Below are positions 27,436-35,717 of a stretch of DNA of 64,000 nucleotides, one piece after another. This DNA comes from Bin55 sp963667455. GTDB lineage: Bacteria; Pseudomonadota; Gammaproteobacteria; Pseudomonadales; Azotimanducaceae. How positions within the stretch are numbered: the first letter of the stretch is position 1; every line of letters begins with the position of its first letter. The stretch is from the NCBI GenBank assembly GCA_963667455.2, contig CAXXFR010000031.1, positions 62,001 to 126,000 on the forward strand, in the 5' to 3' direction. A program made the position numbers and the translations under genes. Below the pieces are notes generated by a model that was given only the letters and a program-made list of their open reading frames with translations, did no database searches and had not been told where the DNA came from.

Positions 27436-28145
27436 TGGTTCCGCCGAATATTACAAACACAAATCAGGGCATAAATGTAGAGTACTTACTCCGAAATAGC
27501 ATTGATGACCACCAACGAGCCTTTTCGAAATTAAAACTTGCTGTTGGTGTACATGCACACGCGAGGCCCAACGCAATTGAGGTAGTGGGTGGTAGCAAAC
27601 GTAAGGCAGATGTGGAGATTCGATTTCCGAACAGGCCTCCGGTGAGGGTTTCGGTGAAGTCCTTCAGACTTGCTGGGTACAATCATATTGAGCGTGGAAG
27701 TTTGGAGACATTCTTTGCAAAGAACCAACTCTTACGAGCCGACCAAGAGTTTATCTCAATGCTTTTTGAACGCAAGTCTAATCGTGCAAGAGGCAATTTG
27801 GTAGAGCCTGAAGAGCGAGTTCGAATTCGTAAGATATTTTCTCGGATCGAGCCCGGGGTTGCTGCACTACTTGGCAATGACCACCCTCAATTCCTAGCGC
27901 TGTACTCCATCGAACATGCCCGATTTCATATATACCACATGAACACACAAGTAGAGCCATTGGTGAGGACGGAGAAGATCGGCTTCACCAGTCGAAGTTC
28001 AAACATTGAAATCGGCGAATATATCGTTTTTCAACGTAAGGGCTCGAAAAAGGAACCGGGAGGTCGAGATAACGACTATCAACTAAAGATGCGCGTCAGG
28101 CGCTTTTTCGACGAGGTGGAACCGCTAGCTCATTATGAACTCTAA
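27435..28145 (+). CDS. Probable type II restriction endonuclease
   Basis: A 236-residue protein directly coupled to the methyltransferase (TGATG overlap). I do not recognise a named restriction family. Residues 58-77 read ADVEIRFPNRPPVRVSVKSF, in which Asp59 and the Ser-x-Lys at 73-75 sit on two adjacent strands, as in variant PD-(D/E)XK nucleases. No membrane segment or signal is present. The partner position, size and motif together make it the cognate endonuclease, but the nuclease reading is an inference. Confidence 0.7.
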   Translation: MVPPNITNTNQGINVEYLLRNSIDDHQRAFSKLKLAVGVHAHARPNAIEVVGGSKRKADVEIRFPNRPPVRVSVKSFRLAGYNHIERGSLETFFAKNQLLRADQEFISMLFERKSNRARGNLVEPEERVRIRKIFSRIEPGVAALLGNDHPQFLALYSIEHARFHIYHMNTQVEPLVRTEKIGFTSRSSNIEIGEYIVFQRKGSKKEPGGRDNDYQLKMRVRRFFDEVEPLAHYEL

Positions 28146-28330
28146 CATCGATGTGCATTGTGCACTGAGTGCAATCTGCACATTCGGATTCCGATGTCAA
28201 GACTCACTAATTGTCCCTACCGGAGGTAGCTCTTGCTACATCTCAAGTTAGTACAGTATCCTCTAGAGGAATTGACATACTGCAATTACGATTTGTCTAT
28301 TCCGCGTTGGCAGTCTTCACATTATAAGTG

Positions 28331-31300
28331 CTAATAGCCAAGACGTCGGTGAATGGCGATTTCGTTGTTACTCCTCAACGCTCTATCCTCGTAGTAATTC
28401 GCGATTACTCCAAGCACTGTAGATACCCTTGGGTGTGAATATTGACAAGCACGTGACCACTCTTGATACTGCTCCGCCTGCTTTTTCTCTTTAGATCCCC
28501 CTTCATCTATGCTTCTGACGTCTACATCTACGAGTCCCATCCGTCCAGCTATTAACCCGTTTTGGATGTCCTCGTTCATTACACTATTTAGTATGCTACG
28601 TACAGAGTGGCAAGGCCAGATGTCATCATCTCCTACGGGAGCATTGGATAGCAGTTCTCCGAGGTGATAGTCGCACTTTCTCTTGCGACCTACTAACTTG
28701 CACACTCTACGTACCTCTTGAACCCACTCTGTCAACATATCTGTACATAAGTTCCCTGAATCGTCATAACCCGGTATTCTACGTATACTGCGCAGTAACA
28801 GGAATGTGCTCATTCCTACTCTACTTTGCTCCTCCGTAATTTCCTCTTGTCCGTTTCCGTCTTCGTGCTTATATATACTGGCAATCATGAGACAAAATTG
28901 CGAGGGATTGGTTAGTATCTCATGTTCTAGGTTTGGGGTGTTTCCCTGTTCGTGCCTAAGCAACTCTAAGTAGCTGAACTCAAGCTGGGCTAATTCGTAC
29001 CGACTTAGTGCTTCTCGTTTGGACAAGACAATCAGACCTTGTTTGATGGCGTAAGGGTACTGTCCAATATTATCGTAGGGAACTTCGGTGCTCGAAGGAA
29101 GGTCCTTCAGGATTTTGTGTATATATTTGGACTCTACCCCATCGAAATGATCGGGATAACCGAATCCGAGTGCAGCGATAGGTCGACTCACATTCAGCAG
29201 ACGAGCAACTGCGAAATTGATATCTTCAGCTGTATGGTGTAGCCAACTTGGTAACACCTTTGTCCAGTATTCTCGAGCAATTTCTTTTCCCAGCTTGTCG
29301 GTCGATTCCCAGATTGATCGACAAAAAGGAGCTAGACATAGAAGTTTTACAATGGTTGCCGCATCCCACTCGAGCGTGACTTTAGTCTCCATGTGCAACA
29401 TGTCTTTCGCCTTGAGACGGTTAAGTATGCCTGAAATCAGTTTCTCGTTGTTGGAAGAGCACGAGGGTTCTCCATCTCCAAGAGTTTCCTTAATAAAGTG
29501 CCATACCTCGGTCGAGTCCTTGAGTGAATCCGCCGCGAACCAACCGACCTCGTAAGCAGCATTACCAGAAGACGCAAGCTGCAAAAGCCCCAAGTGACCG
29601 TCTTCGCTCAGTATATCTTGAACAGCTTTTGATCGCAATTCTCGAATCCGCTTCTCGTGTGCACTGAGGTCCTTGCTGTCGTGCCAGTTGACCCGAGATC
29701 GAGGAATCCATTTGGCCGAGAAAAGCCAGGCGTGCTTCCAAATGAGGTTCGTTGGCTCCAAACCGTCGAGCGCTTCTTGCTTTAGCATAGCCGTGTTTGT
29801 ATTGGACTCTCTATCTAGGAGCGATTGAGAGCCTTCAGGCTCGGTTTGGCACATCGTCACTCTTATTCTCTCAAGCAACCATGCCCGATCACGATCCTCT
29901 GCATCCTTAGACCACTCACGGATCAATTTCCATACTCTATTGAGTTGATCGGAGTTGAGAGTGTCAGAAATTCCCACGAGGTCTGCGAGTGTGTCCCGTG
30001 TGTGCGCTTGCCACTCCAAGCAGGAATTTACACATTGTGTGACGAATGCTTGATGTTCTTCTCTGACGGTTTTCTCCCCGAAACCAATGGCATAATCTCG
30101 CCATTTGGGTTTGAGAGCAAAGTAGCCTAGTTTGTTACCGGATTCAATTTGATTAATGGCGATACGCCAAGCGATTTTCGGATGATCCCTTACCAAGTTT
30201 TCGAACACCGTCAAACGTGCTTGAATAGGTGCGGCTGTCTGGGGCAACCAAGAGCAAAAGATTGCTAAGAGGCTCTCGCTTGGCTTGTTCGTCAAGTTGT
30301 CGTCCGGCTCAAACTGTGTCAGCAGGGCCAGCAATTCAACAACGCGACCCAACCAAATCGGATTCCAAGCAAGGATTTCTAGGGCCCACAGAAGCTCAAC
30401 CCTGTCGTTCTGACGAAAGAGGTCGTTGCCGGTTGTTCTCATCAACTCACCTACGACGCGTTCATCTTGAGTCAAGTCCTGTTCTAGAGTCGCCAAGAAG
30501 ACTTCAGGGGCTGCTTCGGCGAAGAAACTCAGATTAGAAGAGTGAGAAATCATTCTTTCCAAGCTCAAAGGGCTCAGCAATCGGTGTACAAGATGGCTTA
30601 TCTTCTGTTCAACACTTTGACCAAGTTGGTGTGCGAACAGTCTCTCACCGTGTATTGAGAGCAACACCAAACTCTCAGCGATTCCTTTTCTCATTGGAGA
30701 CGAAACTTCCTTCACTTTTCCATAGATGGGTGCTGCCCATCTCTTATCCGCAGACAAGTCGAGTGCTGGATCCCGCTCCGAAAGTGTGTACTCTGCTACA
30801 TCCAAGTACCGGTCGATGTCGTTCTCAGTCACGAACTTAGAAACGCCGTAGAACGCATCAAGTTTTGAAACTACCCCACGAAATGTGGCCTCGATCCATA
30901 CAGGCGAATCCTCGAGGTCGAGTAGCCTGCAGAAGTGTTTGTCTAGTGTGCTATATTCCTCTCCGCCTGACAGTTCGGTCAACAGGTAACGGTCTGCACT
31001 ACTGTTGGTGACCCAAGCACCCGCAAGCATCATGGGAATCATAAGACGTGCTTTTTTCTCGTCTATGCTCCACTCTGGCGTACTTAGGGCTTTACTCTTC
31101 GAAAGGCGACGACGGAGCACTGTCAATGACCTGCCAGACTCGCGATCTAATCGTTCGATTGAGTCGTGTTCGACTCTCTTAGCTTCAAAGTACTTCACGA
31201 AAGCCCGATGACTCAGAGGACCCAAAGTGATCGCTGACTCAGGCACCGAAGCAGTTCGATGCTCGATGGCCAGACCCGACAATGCACATCCACTCTGAGC

Positions 31301-32413
31301 AAGTTCTTTCTCGGTCTCCATTGATGTCACCACCGGTATAAATTCGGGCGAGCCAACAGCAAGATCCGTCAATGGCCCCGTTTCACTAAAGACAACGATC
31401 CGATCTCTAATTCTCCGCAACTCCTCTTCCTCTTGAGCCAACAACGAGTAAACAAAGGCCAACCCTTCTTGTCGGGAGTCCGCAACGATGCGTAGCAAAC
31501 CGCCGTAGTTGTTCCGCAAATGACGTAGAACTTGCTCGCCATATGCAGAAACTGCTTCCTCGAAAGCATCAATCGAGAAGTGTGGGTCGCAATCCGCACA
31601 CCATTCGATCCAGCATCGGTCAAGGGACTTAACACCTGAATAGCTGAGATTCCGACACCCGGCAAACCATACTTGGGCAGGGATGGATTGCTCGAGCCAT
31701 TGCTCCAAATCGCTAGCATCCCATACACATACATTTCGCCACTGCCTCTCAGCTAGTCTTTCCTTGAGCCAAGACTCCTTGCCAAACCATCGCCTAGGTG
31801 TCACAAAGACAAACGTCATGTCTTGGCGTTCTGTGCTGGGCGTAGCCTCCGTCCGCTTCTTGTATTCTCTGTTTGCCTTGTCCCTTACTCGCTTATTCGT
31901 GCCAAATTCCCAACCTGACAGTCCCTCTGGGACCCACGGATTGCCTTGAGAGCTTTCCACACGTCCGTCCCACCCCGGCCGCTCAGCGTCGTCACGACCT
32001 GGAAAATCGACCATTCTCAGATCCTGGCAAGTGGAGTTGACAAGAGTCCTTAGCAATACCGCAAGCAGTCCTCTTGCTTCGATTGATTCTGCCCAGTCCT
32101 CAATGTCGATTGCGGTGGCTTCCAAGAATGGTGGAACAAACTTGCGAGTGGTTTTAGCTACTGTCATTTGATCAATTCTTCCCTCCGCCTCAAACCTGAC
32201 TTGAAGCTCCTTTAGGTCGTCGGCATCGACTCCAAATGCACGTTCCAATCTGGCAGCCATCTTGGACGACAACGCAACCTGGCCGTTGAGAAAATTGGAG
32301 AATGCAGGGCGACTGACCCCAATCAATTTAGCCGCCTCGGTTACAGTCATTCCGCTTGGGATTACGTTTGCCTGCACGAATTGTCCCGGGTGCACTGGCT
32401 TGGAGTTGGCCAC
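28331..32413 (-). CDS. Giant HigA-type HTH fusion protein, candidate defence effector
   Basis: A 1360-residue protein. Residues 7-62 are a HigA-type helix-turn-helix (VTEAAKLIGVSRPAFSNFLNG). Residues about 105-250 look nuclease-like: GWDGRVESS near 150, GWEFGT near 170 with basic residues up to 187, then TFVFVTPRRW, a PD-(D/E)XK-like arrangement. Residues about 300-450 resemble a STAND-type NTPase core, but the P-loop position reads LLRIVADSRQEG with no Walker A Lys-Ser. SGRSLTVLRRRL follows, as in the winged-helix part of such proteins. The remaining 900 residues are helical and tryptophan-rich, like a sensor repeat region. Start is a GTG with AAGGA nine bases upstream. No HigB toxin gene is adjacent. 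Function is inferred, not known. Confidence 0.8.
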   Translation of the reverse strand: MANSKPVHPGQFVQANVIPSGMTVTEAAKLIGVSRPAFSNFLNGQVALSSKMAARLERAFGVDADDLKELQVRFEAEGRIDQMTVAKTTRKFVPPFLEATAIDIEDWAESIEARGLLAVLLRTLVNSTCQDLRMVDFPGRDDAERPGWDGRVESSQGNPWVPEGLSGWEFGTNKRVRDKANREYKKRTEATPSTERQDMTFVFVTPRRWFGKESWLKERLAERQWRNVCVWDASDLEQWLEQSIPAQVWFAGCRNLSYSGVKSLDRCWIEWCADCDPHFSIDAFEEAVSAYGEQVLRHLRNNYGGLLRIVADSRQEGLAFVYSLLAQEEEELRRIRDRIVVFSETGPLTDLAVGSPEFIPVVTSMETEKELAQSGCALSGLAIEHRTASVPESAITLGPLSHRAFVKYFEAKRVEHDSIERLDRESGRSLTVLRRRLSKSKALSTPEWSIDEKKARLMIPMMLAGAWVTNSSADRYLLTELSGGEEYSTLDKHFCRLLDLEDSPVWIEATFRGVVSKLDAFYGVSKFVTENDIDRYLDVAEYTLSERDPALDLSADKRWAAPIYGKVKEVSSPMRKGIAESLVLLSIHGERLFAHQLGQSVEQKISHLVHRLLSPLSLERMISHSSNLSFFAEAAPEVFLATLEQDLTQDERVVGELMRTTGNDLFRQNDRVELLWALEILAWNPIWLGRVVELLALLTQFEPDDNLTNKPSESLLAIFCSWLPQTAAPIQARLTVFENLVRDHPKIAWRIAINQIESGNKLGYFALKPKWRDYAIGFGEKTVREEHQAFVTQCVNSCLEWQAHTRDTLADLVGISDTLNSDQLNRVWKLIREWSKDAEDRDRAWLLERIRVTMCQTEPEGSQSLLDRESNTNTAMLKQEALDGLEPTNLIWKHAWLFSAKWIPRSRVNWHDSKDLSAHEKRIRELRSKAVQDILSEDGHLGLLQLASSGNAAYEVGWFAADSLKDSTEVWHFIKETLGDGEPSCSSNNEKLISGILNRLKAKDMLHMETKVTLEWDAATIVKLLCLAPFCRSIWESTDKLGKEIAREYWTKVLPSWLHHTAEDINFAVARLLNVSRPIAALGFGYPDHFDGVESKYIHKILKDLPSSTEVPYDNIGQYPYAIKQGLIVLSKREALSRYELAQLEFSYLELLRHEQGNTPNLEHEILTNPSQFCLMIASIYKHEDGNGQEEITEEQSRVGMSTFLLLRSIRRIPGYDDSGNLCTDMLTEWVQEVRRVCKLVGRKRKCDYHLGELLSNAPVGDDDIWPCHSVRSILNSVMNEDIQNGLIAGRMGLVDVDVRSIDEGGSKEKKQAEQYQEWSRACQYSHPRVSTVLGVIANYYEDRALRSNNEIAIHRRLGY

Positions 32414-32434
32414 AGATGTATCCTTATAACAAGG

Positions 32435-32459
32435 TGGTGTAATCTGTCATGTTACACCA
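32435..32459. promoter_or_regulatory. Perfect inverted repeat, likely autoregulatory operator
   Basis: TGGTGTAA and TTACACCA form a perfect 8-bp inverted repeat with a 9-base centre, 22 bases upstream of the GTG start of the giant HTH protein. It overlaps the predicted -10 of that gene. Size and position fit binding by a dimeric HigA-type helix-turn-helix, so the protein probably represses its own promoter. Confidence 0.65.
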
Positions 32460-32477
32460 TACTATCTTGATTATCAA
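32449..32477 (-). promoter_or_regulatory. Candidate promoter of the giant HTH gene
   Basis: On the minus strand TTGATA (32477-32472) is followed after 17 bases by TAACAT (32454-32449). The -10 lies inside the inverted repeat at 32435-32459, so bound repressor would block it. Confidence 0.5.
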
Positions 32478-32982
32478 TATACCTCATCAGTAACTTGGCA
32501 AAACAGACTTTCCATCTCAATCCACTCCATGCTCCCGGACTTAGTCTGAACTGAGCGACGACGCTAGGATCTCAGGTCCCCAGCGTACTTGCTCGTGCTC
32601 TTTGGAAAGGGGAAGGGCACTTGGGACAACTCTCAGTCTCATCTGACATCACAAGGACCACAATGAGTCTCCATGCCTTGAACTGGATCACTGGGAATGC
32701 GAACGTTCAGACATTGGGAGACCAATGTCTCGTGAAGCTCAATCCACGCAGGACATGTGCAGGTGCGTATTTTCAGCTACTGCGGTGTCCAGTCGCAGTC
32801 AGTGCACCCATAGATCCAGGGCTTTTGAGGATGTGCACGACTGATCTCGGTTTCGAAGTCAGATCTTGCCTGGAAAAATTCCTTCCTATTGACTAGATCA
32901 GTTCTTTGTCCATTCGAGTCTCTCAATCCGCTGCAACCGAATACGAAGCAACTGCATTAGATGAGCAAGAGGAAGAACCCAC
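32478..32982. other. Intergenic stretch, no gene recognised
   Basis: About 500 bases between the divergent HTH gene and the RES toxin-antitoxin pair. One plus-strand frame of 91 codons exists at 32621-32896, but it shows no domain and no clear ribosome site. I see nothing else. Confidence 0.3.
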
Positions 32983-33342
32983 ATGGAACGTAGTACAATC
33001 ACACAGGCTAACGGTTCCTACGTCATGTACACAGAAAACGAACTACGTGAGCGCGTACACCGATTCTTCAGTAGCGCTTCTGTCCCCATTGTTCCAACGG
33101 GCGAATGCCCTGATTACTGGGTGCCGCCTAGTCCCGAACAGATCGAATATTACTCGAAGAAGATCGCTGAGCAGTTCAATGGTCACGATGAGGATGATGA
33201 CACCAACGAGAAAAATTGGCTCAAGTCACCCCTCCCACGGCTCGGAGGGAGGTGCCCTGAAGACCTGATCACCGGCGACGAACAAGATCGCCAATTCCTT
33301 GCAGATCTACTGGAGTCAATTGAACAGGGAATCTTTACTTGA
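32983..33342 (+). CDS. DUF2384 (MbcA/ParS/Xre-type) antitoxin
   Basis: A 119-residue antitoxin for the RES toxin that follows. The C-terminal 35 residues, LGGRCPEDLITGDEQDRQFL then LADLLESIEQGIF, fit the toxin-binding DUF2384 domain. The middle is very acidic. The N-terminal 60 residues show no helix-turn-helix, unlike most MbcA- or Xre-type antitoxins, so DNA binding is doubtful. AGGAAG lies before the ATG at 32983. Its TGA overlaps the toxin's TTG start by four bases (TTGA), a common arrangement for balanced toxin and antitoxin translation. Confidence 0.7.
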   Translation: MERSTITQANGSYVMYTENELRERVHRFFSSASVPIVPTGECPDYWVPPSPEQIEYYSKKIAEQFNGHDEDDDTNEKNWLKSPLPRLGGRCPEDLITGDEQDRQFLADLLESIEQGIFT

Positions 33343-33902
33343 ACTGTCTGCTCGCTGAGCAACTCCCTCTATTCCGACCCGTCCAGATCTATTGGTATCG
33401 CTCGATCGAGCCTCGCTTCTTGTACGATCCGCCTTACGCCAGTGATAAACAAAGCCGCTTCAATTCTGGCCAGCAGACTTCTCCCCGGGTCGTCTATTTC
33501 GCATCGAACCAACTATTGGCTCGATTCGAAGCCAGAGATATCCTTGGTTCTTGGTTTGGCGATTCGGTGCCTTCGCCTCGAGCGAGCCACGTCGTCGCTG
33601 AGTACCGAATCAACTTCGGGCAGACTCCGTCCATCGTTCACGCAGCTCCACATCAGTTGGAGATCATCGAGTCGTCAGTTCAAGAAATGACTGGCGATTG
33701 GAGTACTTACCCTTGGGACGGCAAAATTGCTCCGACACAGCAACTTGCAATAGCTGTGTTTGAAAGAAAAGATCAGCCGATTGGCTTGATTGCCCCTTCC
33801 GCACACAACCCCTACCATGACAATCTCATTCTATTTCGCGAACGCTTATCCGTAGATGCCATGACGTTTGAGCGTGTGGCATATGGAATCGCTGACCAAT
33901 AA
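33339..33902 (+). CDS. RES domain toxin
   Basis: A 187-residue RES-domain protein. Characterised members degrade NAD+ and stop growth. The N-terminal YWYRSIEPRFLYDPPYASD carries the conserved Arg residues (21 and 26), and VVYFASNQLLARFEARDIL has the Tyr53 and Glu64 expected in the active site. The start is a TTG overlapping the antitoxin stop. The order antitoxin then toxin and the four-base overlap fit the RES/Xre class. It lies in the defence island between the giant HTH gene and the FitA/FitB pair. Confidence 0.8.
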   Translation: MNCLLAEQLPLFRPVQIYWYRSIEPRFLYDPPYASDKQSRFNSGQQTSPRVVYFASNQLLARFEARDILGSWFGDSVPSPRASHVVAEYRINFGQTPSIVHAAPHQLEIIESSVQEMTGDWSTYPWDGKIAPTQQLAIAVFERKDQPIGLIAPSAHNPYHDNLILFRERLSVDAMTFERVAYGIADQ

Positions 33903-34300
33903 AGCTCCTCTATACACTTGGATTCGGGGTAGAGAGACCGCCCGAGTGTCCGTTCAGCGGTTGTTGCGTTCATCGAACAATACATGGTTGCCTACGTATG
34001 AACGTCGAAGTTCACGTAGCGGTATGGTGTATCCCACACGCCACGCTCGGAATCAATCTGCGCTAACAGACTCAATCGAAACCAACTGAGTAAGACGGAT
34101 CCTCTTCGAGCGGACGTTCAGCTGGGCAGCAAAGCAGCGTATTCTACGTGCTCTCGAGAAGACAAATGGTTACGTGGCAAGTAAGGTTTGAAGTTTCAAG
34201 TCCAAGTCTGAACTACATCCATAAATCAGCTTTACGTTGATTGCGTACAATCACGGCCCGCAAAGTGTCAACTACAAGCAATCTCTCGATCCAAGCGTTA
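33903..34300. other. Intergenic stretch, no gene recognised
   Basis: About 400 bases between the RES toxin and the first FitA-like antitoxin. Only short unconvincing frames are present. TACAAT at 34246-34251 could be a -10 for the antitoxin, without a good -35. Confidence 0.3.
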
Positions 34301-34543
34301 ATGGCCAGCATTACAGTCCGCAACCTAGACGACGAGGTCAAGCGACTCCTCCGAGTACGCGCCGCCGAGAACGATCGATCCATGGAAGAAGAAGTCAGAG
34401 TGATCCTTCGAGAGGCGGTCGGTCACGCACCTAGTTCAAAGAACTTGGCAGAAATAGCTCGTGAGATATTTGGACCTGAGAATGGATTTCACCTCGAGTT
34501 GCCTCCACGCGGACGCGGACGGGAATCGACCACTTTAGACTAA
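34301..34543 (+). CDS. FitA-like ribbon-helix-helix antitoxin, orphan copy
   Basis: An 80-residue antitoxin of the FitA/VapB type. The N-terminal ASITVRNLDDEVKRLLRVRA is the ribbon-helix-helix DNA-binding fold, and the C-terminal IFGPENGF and LELPPRGRGR segment is the usual PIN-toxin-binding tail. It starts at the ATG at 34301. About 78 percent of residues match the copy at 34719. No toxin gene follows: the 175 bases after its stop contain no PIN remnant that I can recognise. It could neutralise or cross-regulate the toxin of the second pair. Confidence 0.8.
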   Translation: MASITVRNLDDEVKRLLRVRAAENDRSMEEEVRVILREAVGHAPSSKNLAEIAREIFGPENGFHLELPPRGRGRESTTLD

Positions 34544-34683
34544 TAAAACGGTCGTCCTTGTGCCCGTTGCCACACAGAAGTTTAGGATTGATCGAACAGC
34601 CACCGAATTTCGCCGAACAGAAGCGGCGGTGAGTGCAGTTCCAGGAAGGCAAGAAACGCGCTAATCCGCTGTCAACATGGTCG

Positions 34684-34689
34684 TATAAT
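34684..34689 (+). promoter_or_regulatory. Candidate -10 for the second FitA-FitB pair
   Basis: A perfect TATAAT lies 30 bases upstream of the TTG start at 34719. No clear -35 is seen at the right spacing. Confidence 0.35.
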
Positions 34690-34718
34690 GCTCTCCCAGA
34701 TTCATTGACATTACTACT

Positions 34719-34961
34719 TTGGCAAGCATTACAGTTCGCAAGCTAGACGACGAAGTAAAGAGACTCCTTCGAGTACGCGCCGCAGAGAATGATCGGTCCA
34801 TGGAGGAGGAAGTCAGATTGATTCTTCGAGAGGCAGTTGAACACAAGCCGAGTTCGCAGAATCTCTCAGAAATTGCCCTCTCCTTATTTGGACCGGAGAA
34901 CGGAATCGACATAGAGTTACCTCCACGAGAGCCAGGGCGCGAACCACCTATCTTCGACTAA
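34719..34961 (+). CDS. FitA-like ribbon-helix-helix antitoxin of the PIN pair
   Basis: An 80-residue antitoxin, nearly the same as the orphan copy about 420 bases upstream: identical over most of the ribbon-helix-helix (ASITVRKLDDEVKRLLRVRA) and more diverged in the C-terminal toxin-binding tail. The start is a TTG at 34719, aligned with the ATG of the other copy. Seven bases separate its stop from the PIN toxin start, so the two form an operon. Confidence 0.82.
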   Translation: MASITVRKLDDEVKRLLRVRAAENDRSMEEEVRLILREAVEHKPSSQNLSEIALSLFGPENGIDIELPPREPGREPPIFD

Positions 34962-34968
34962 GCTATCG

Positions 34969-35397
34969 GTGTTGTCTGTACTACTTGACACGAACGTCGT
35001 ATCCGCACTGATCTCCACTACCCCGAACCCCGTAGTGCACGCTTGGATTGCGAGACAGTCTTTGGACCAACTATTTTTCTCTTCCGTCGGAGAAGCTGAA
35101 CTACGCTACGGTGCCGCTATTCTTCCGGTCGGGAGAAAGAAGAGGGATACAGAGGCTGAAATCGAGTATTTTCTACGCAGAGCTTTCAATCAACGGATTC
35201 TCCCTTTTGATCGAGAAGCAGCCCTCGCATACTCCAGTATTGCCGCCCATCGTCGCTTCAAAGGACGGCCCATTAATCCTTTGGACTGCGAAATGGCTGC
35301 TATAGCAATTTCGCGGCAGTTAGCGGTAGCCACACGAGACATCAGCGACTTTGAGGATATCGGTCTAGAGCTGGTCAATCCTTGGACAGATGCATGA
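34969..35397 (+). CDS. PIN domain toxin (FitB/VapC-like ribonuclease)
   Basis: A 142-residue PIN-domain ribonuclease, expected to cleave RNA when its antitoxin is lost. The four acidic metal ligands are visible: Asp7 in LLDTNVVSAL, Glu44 in GEAELRYG, Asp106 in PLDCEMAAIA and Asp124 in ATRDISDF. The start is a GTG at 34969. Paired with the FitA-like antitoxin seven bases upstream. Confidence 0.88.
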   Translation: MLSVLLDTNVVSALISTTPNPVVHAWIARQSLDQLFFSSVGEAELRYGAAILPVGRKKRDTEAEIEYFLRRAFNQRILPFDREAALAYSSIAAHRRFKGRPINPLDCEMAAIAISRQLAVATRDISDFEDIGLELVNPWTDA

Positions 35398-35717
35398 CTG
35401 GTGATCCGAGGTTGCTCGTTTGCGGCAAGACTGCGGCCTCGCAAGCACCAATTGACCGAGCACTAGCGAAACGTCTAATCGGTCGAAGAAGGCATAACAG
35501 CCCAAGCAATGGTCCATCCGGTTTCGTTCTTCGTCCCTGTAGGCCATTAACACAACGGATTTGTTGCTAAATCGGAGCTAGTTCAGATCCTCCGGCAAAA
35601 GAGTCGCTGTGTCATCCGTTCACTCTTGAGAGATCCTTGGATCCCTGTGCGTTTGGTACTATGGATTTTCGGCCCCAATCCCCATCAAATCCAGCTCTTC
35701 ACTGTACACAACATCAT

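Noticed and set aside
32414..32982. Possible HigB toxin partner for the HigA-type domain
   Set aside because: No frame on either strand has HigB features; the HTH is fused to a large protein and seems to be an orphan.
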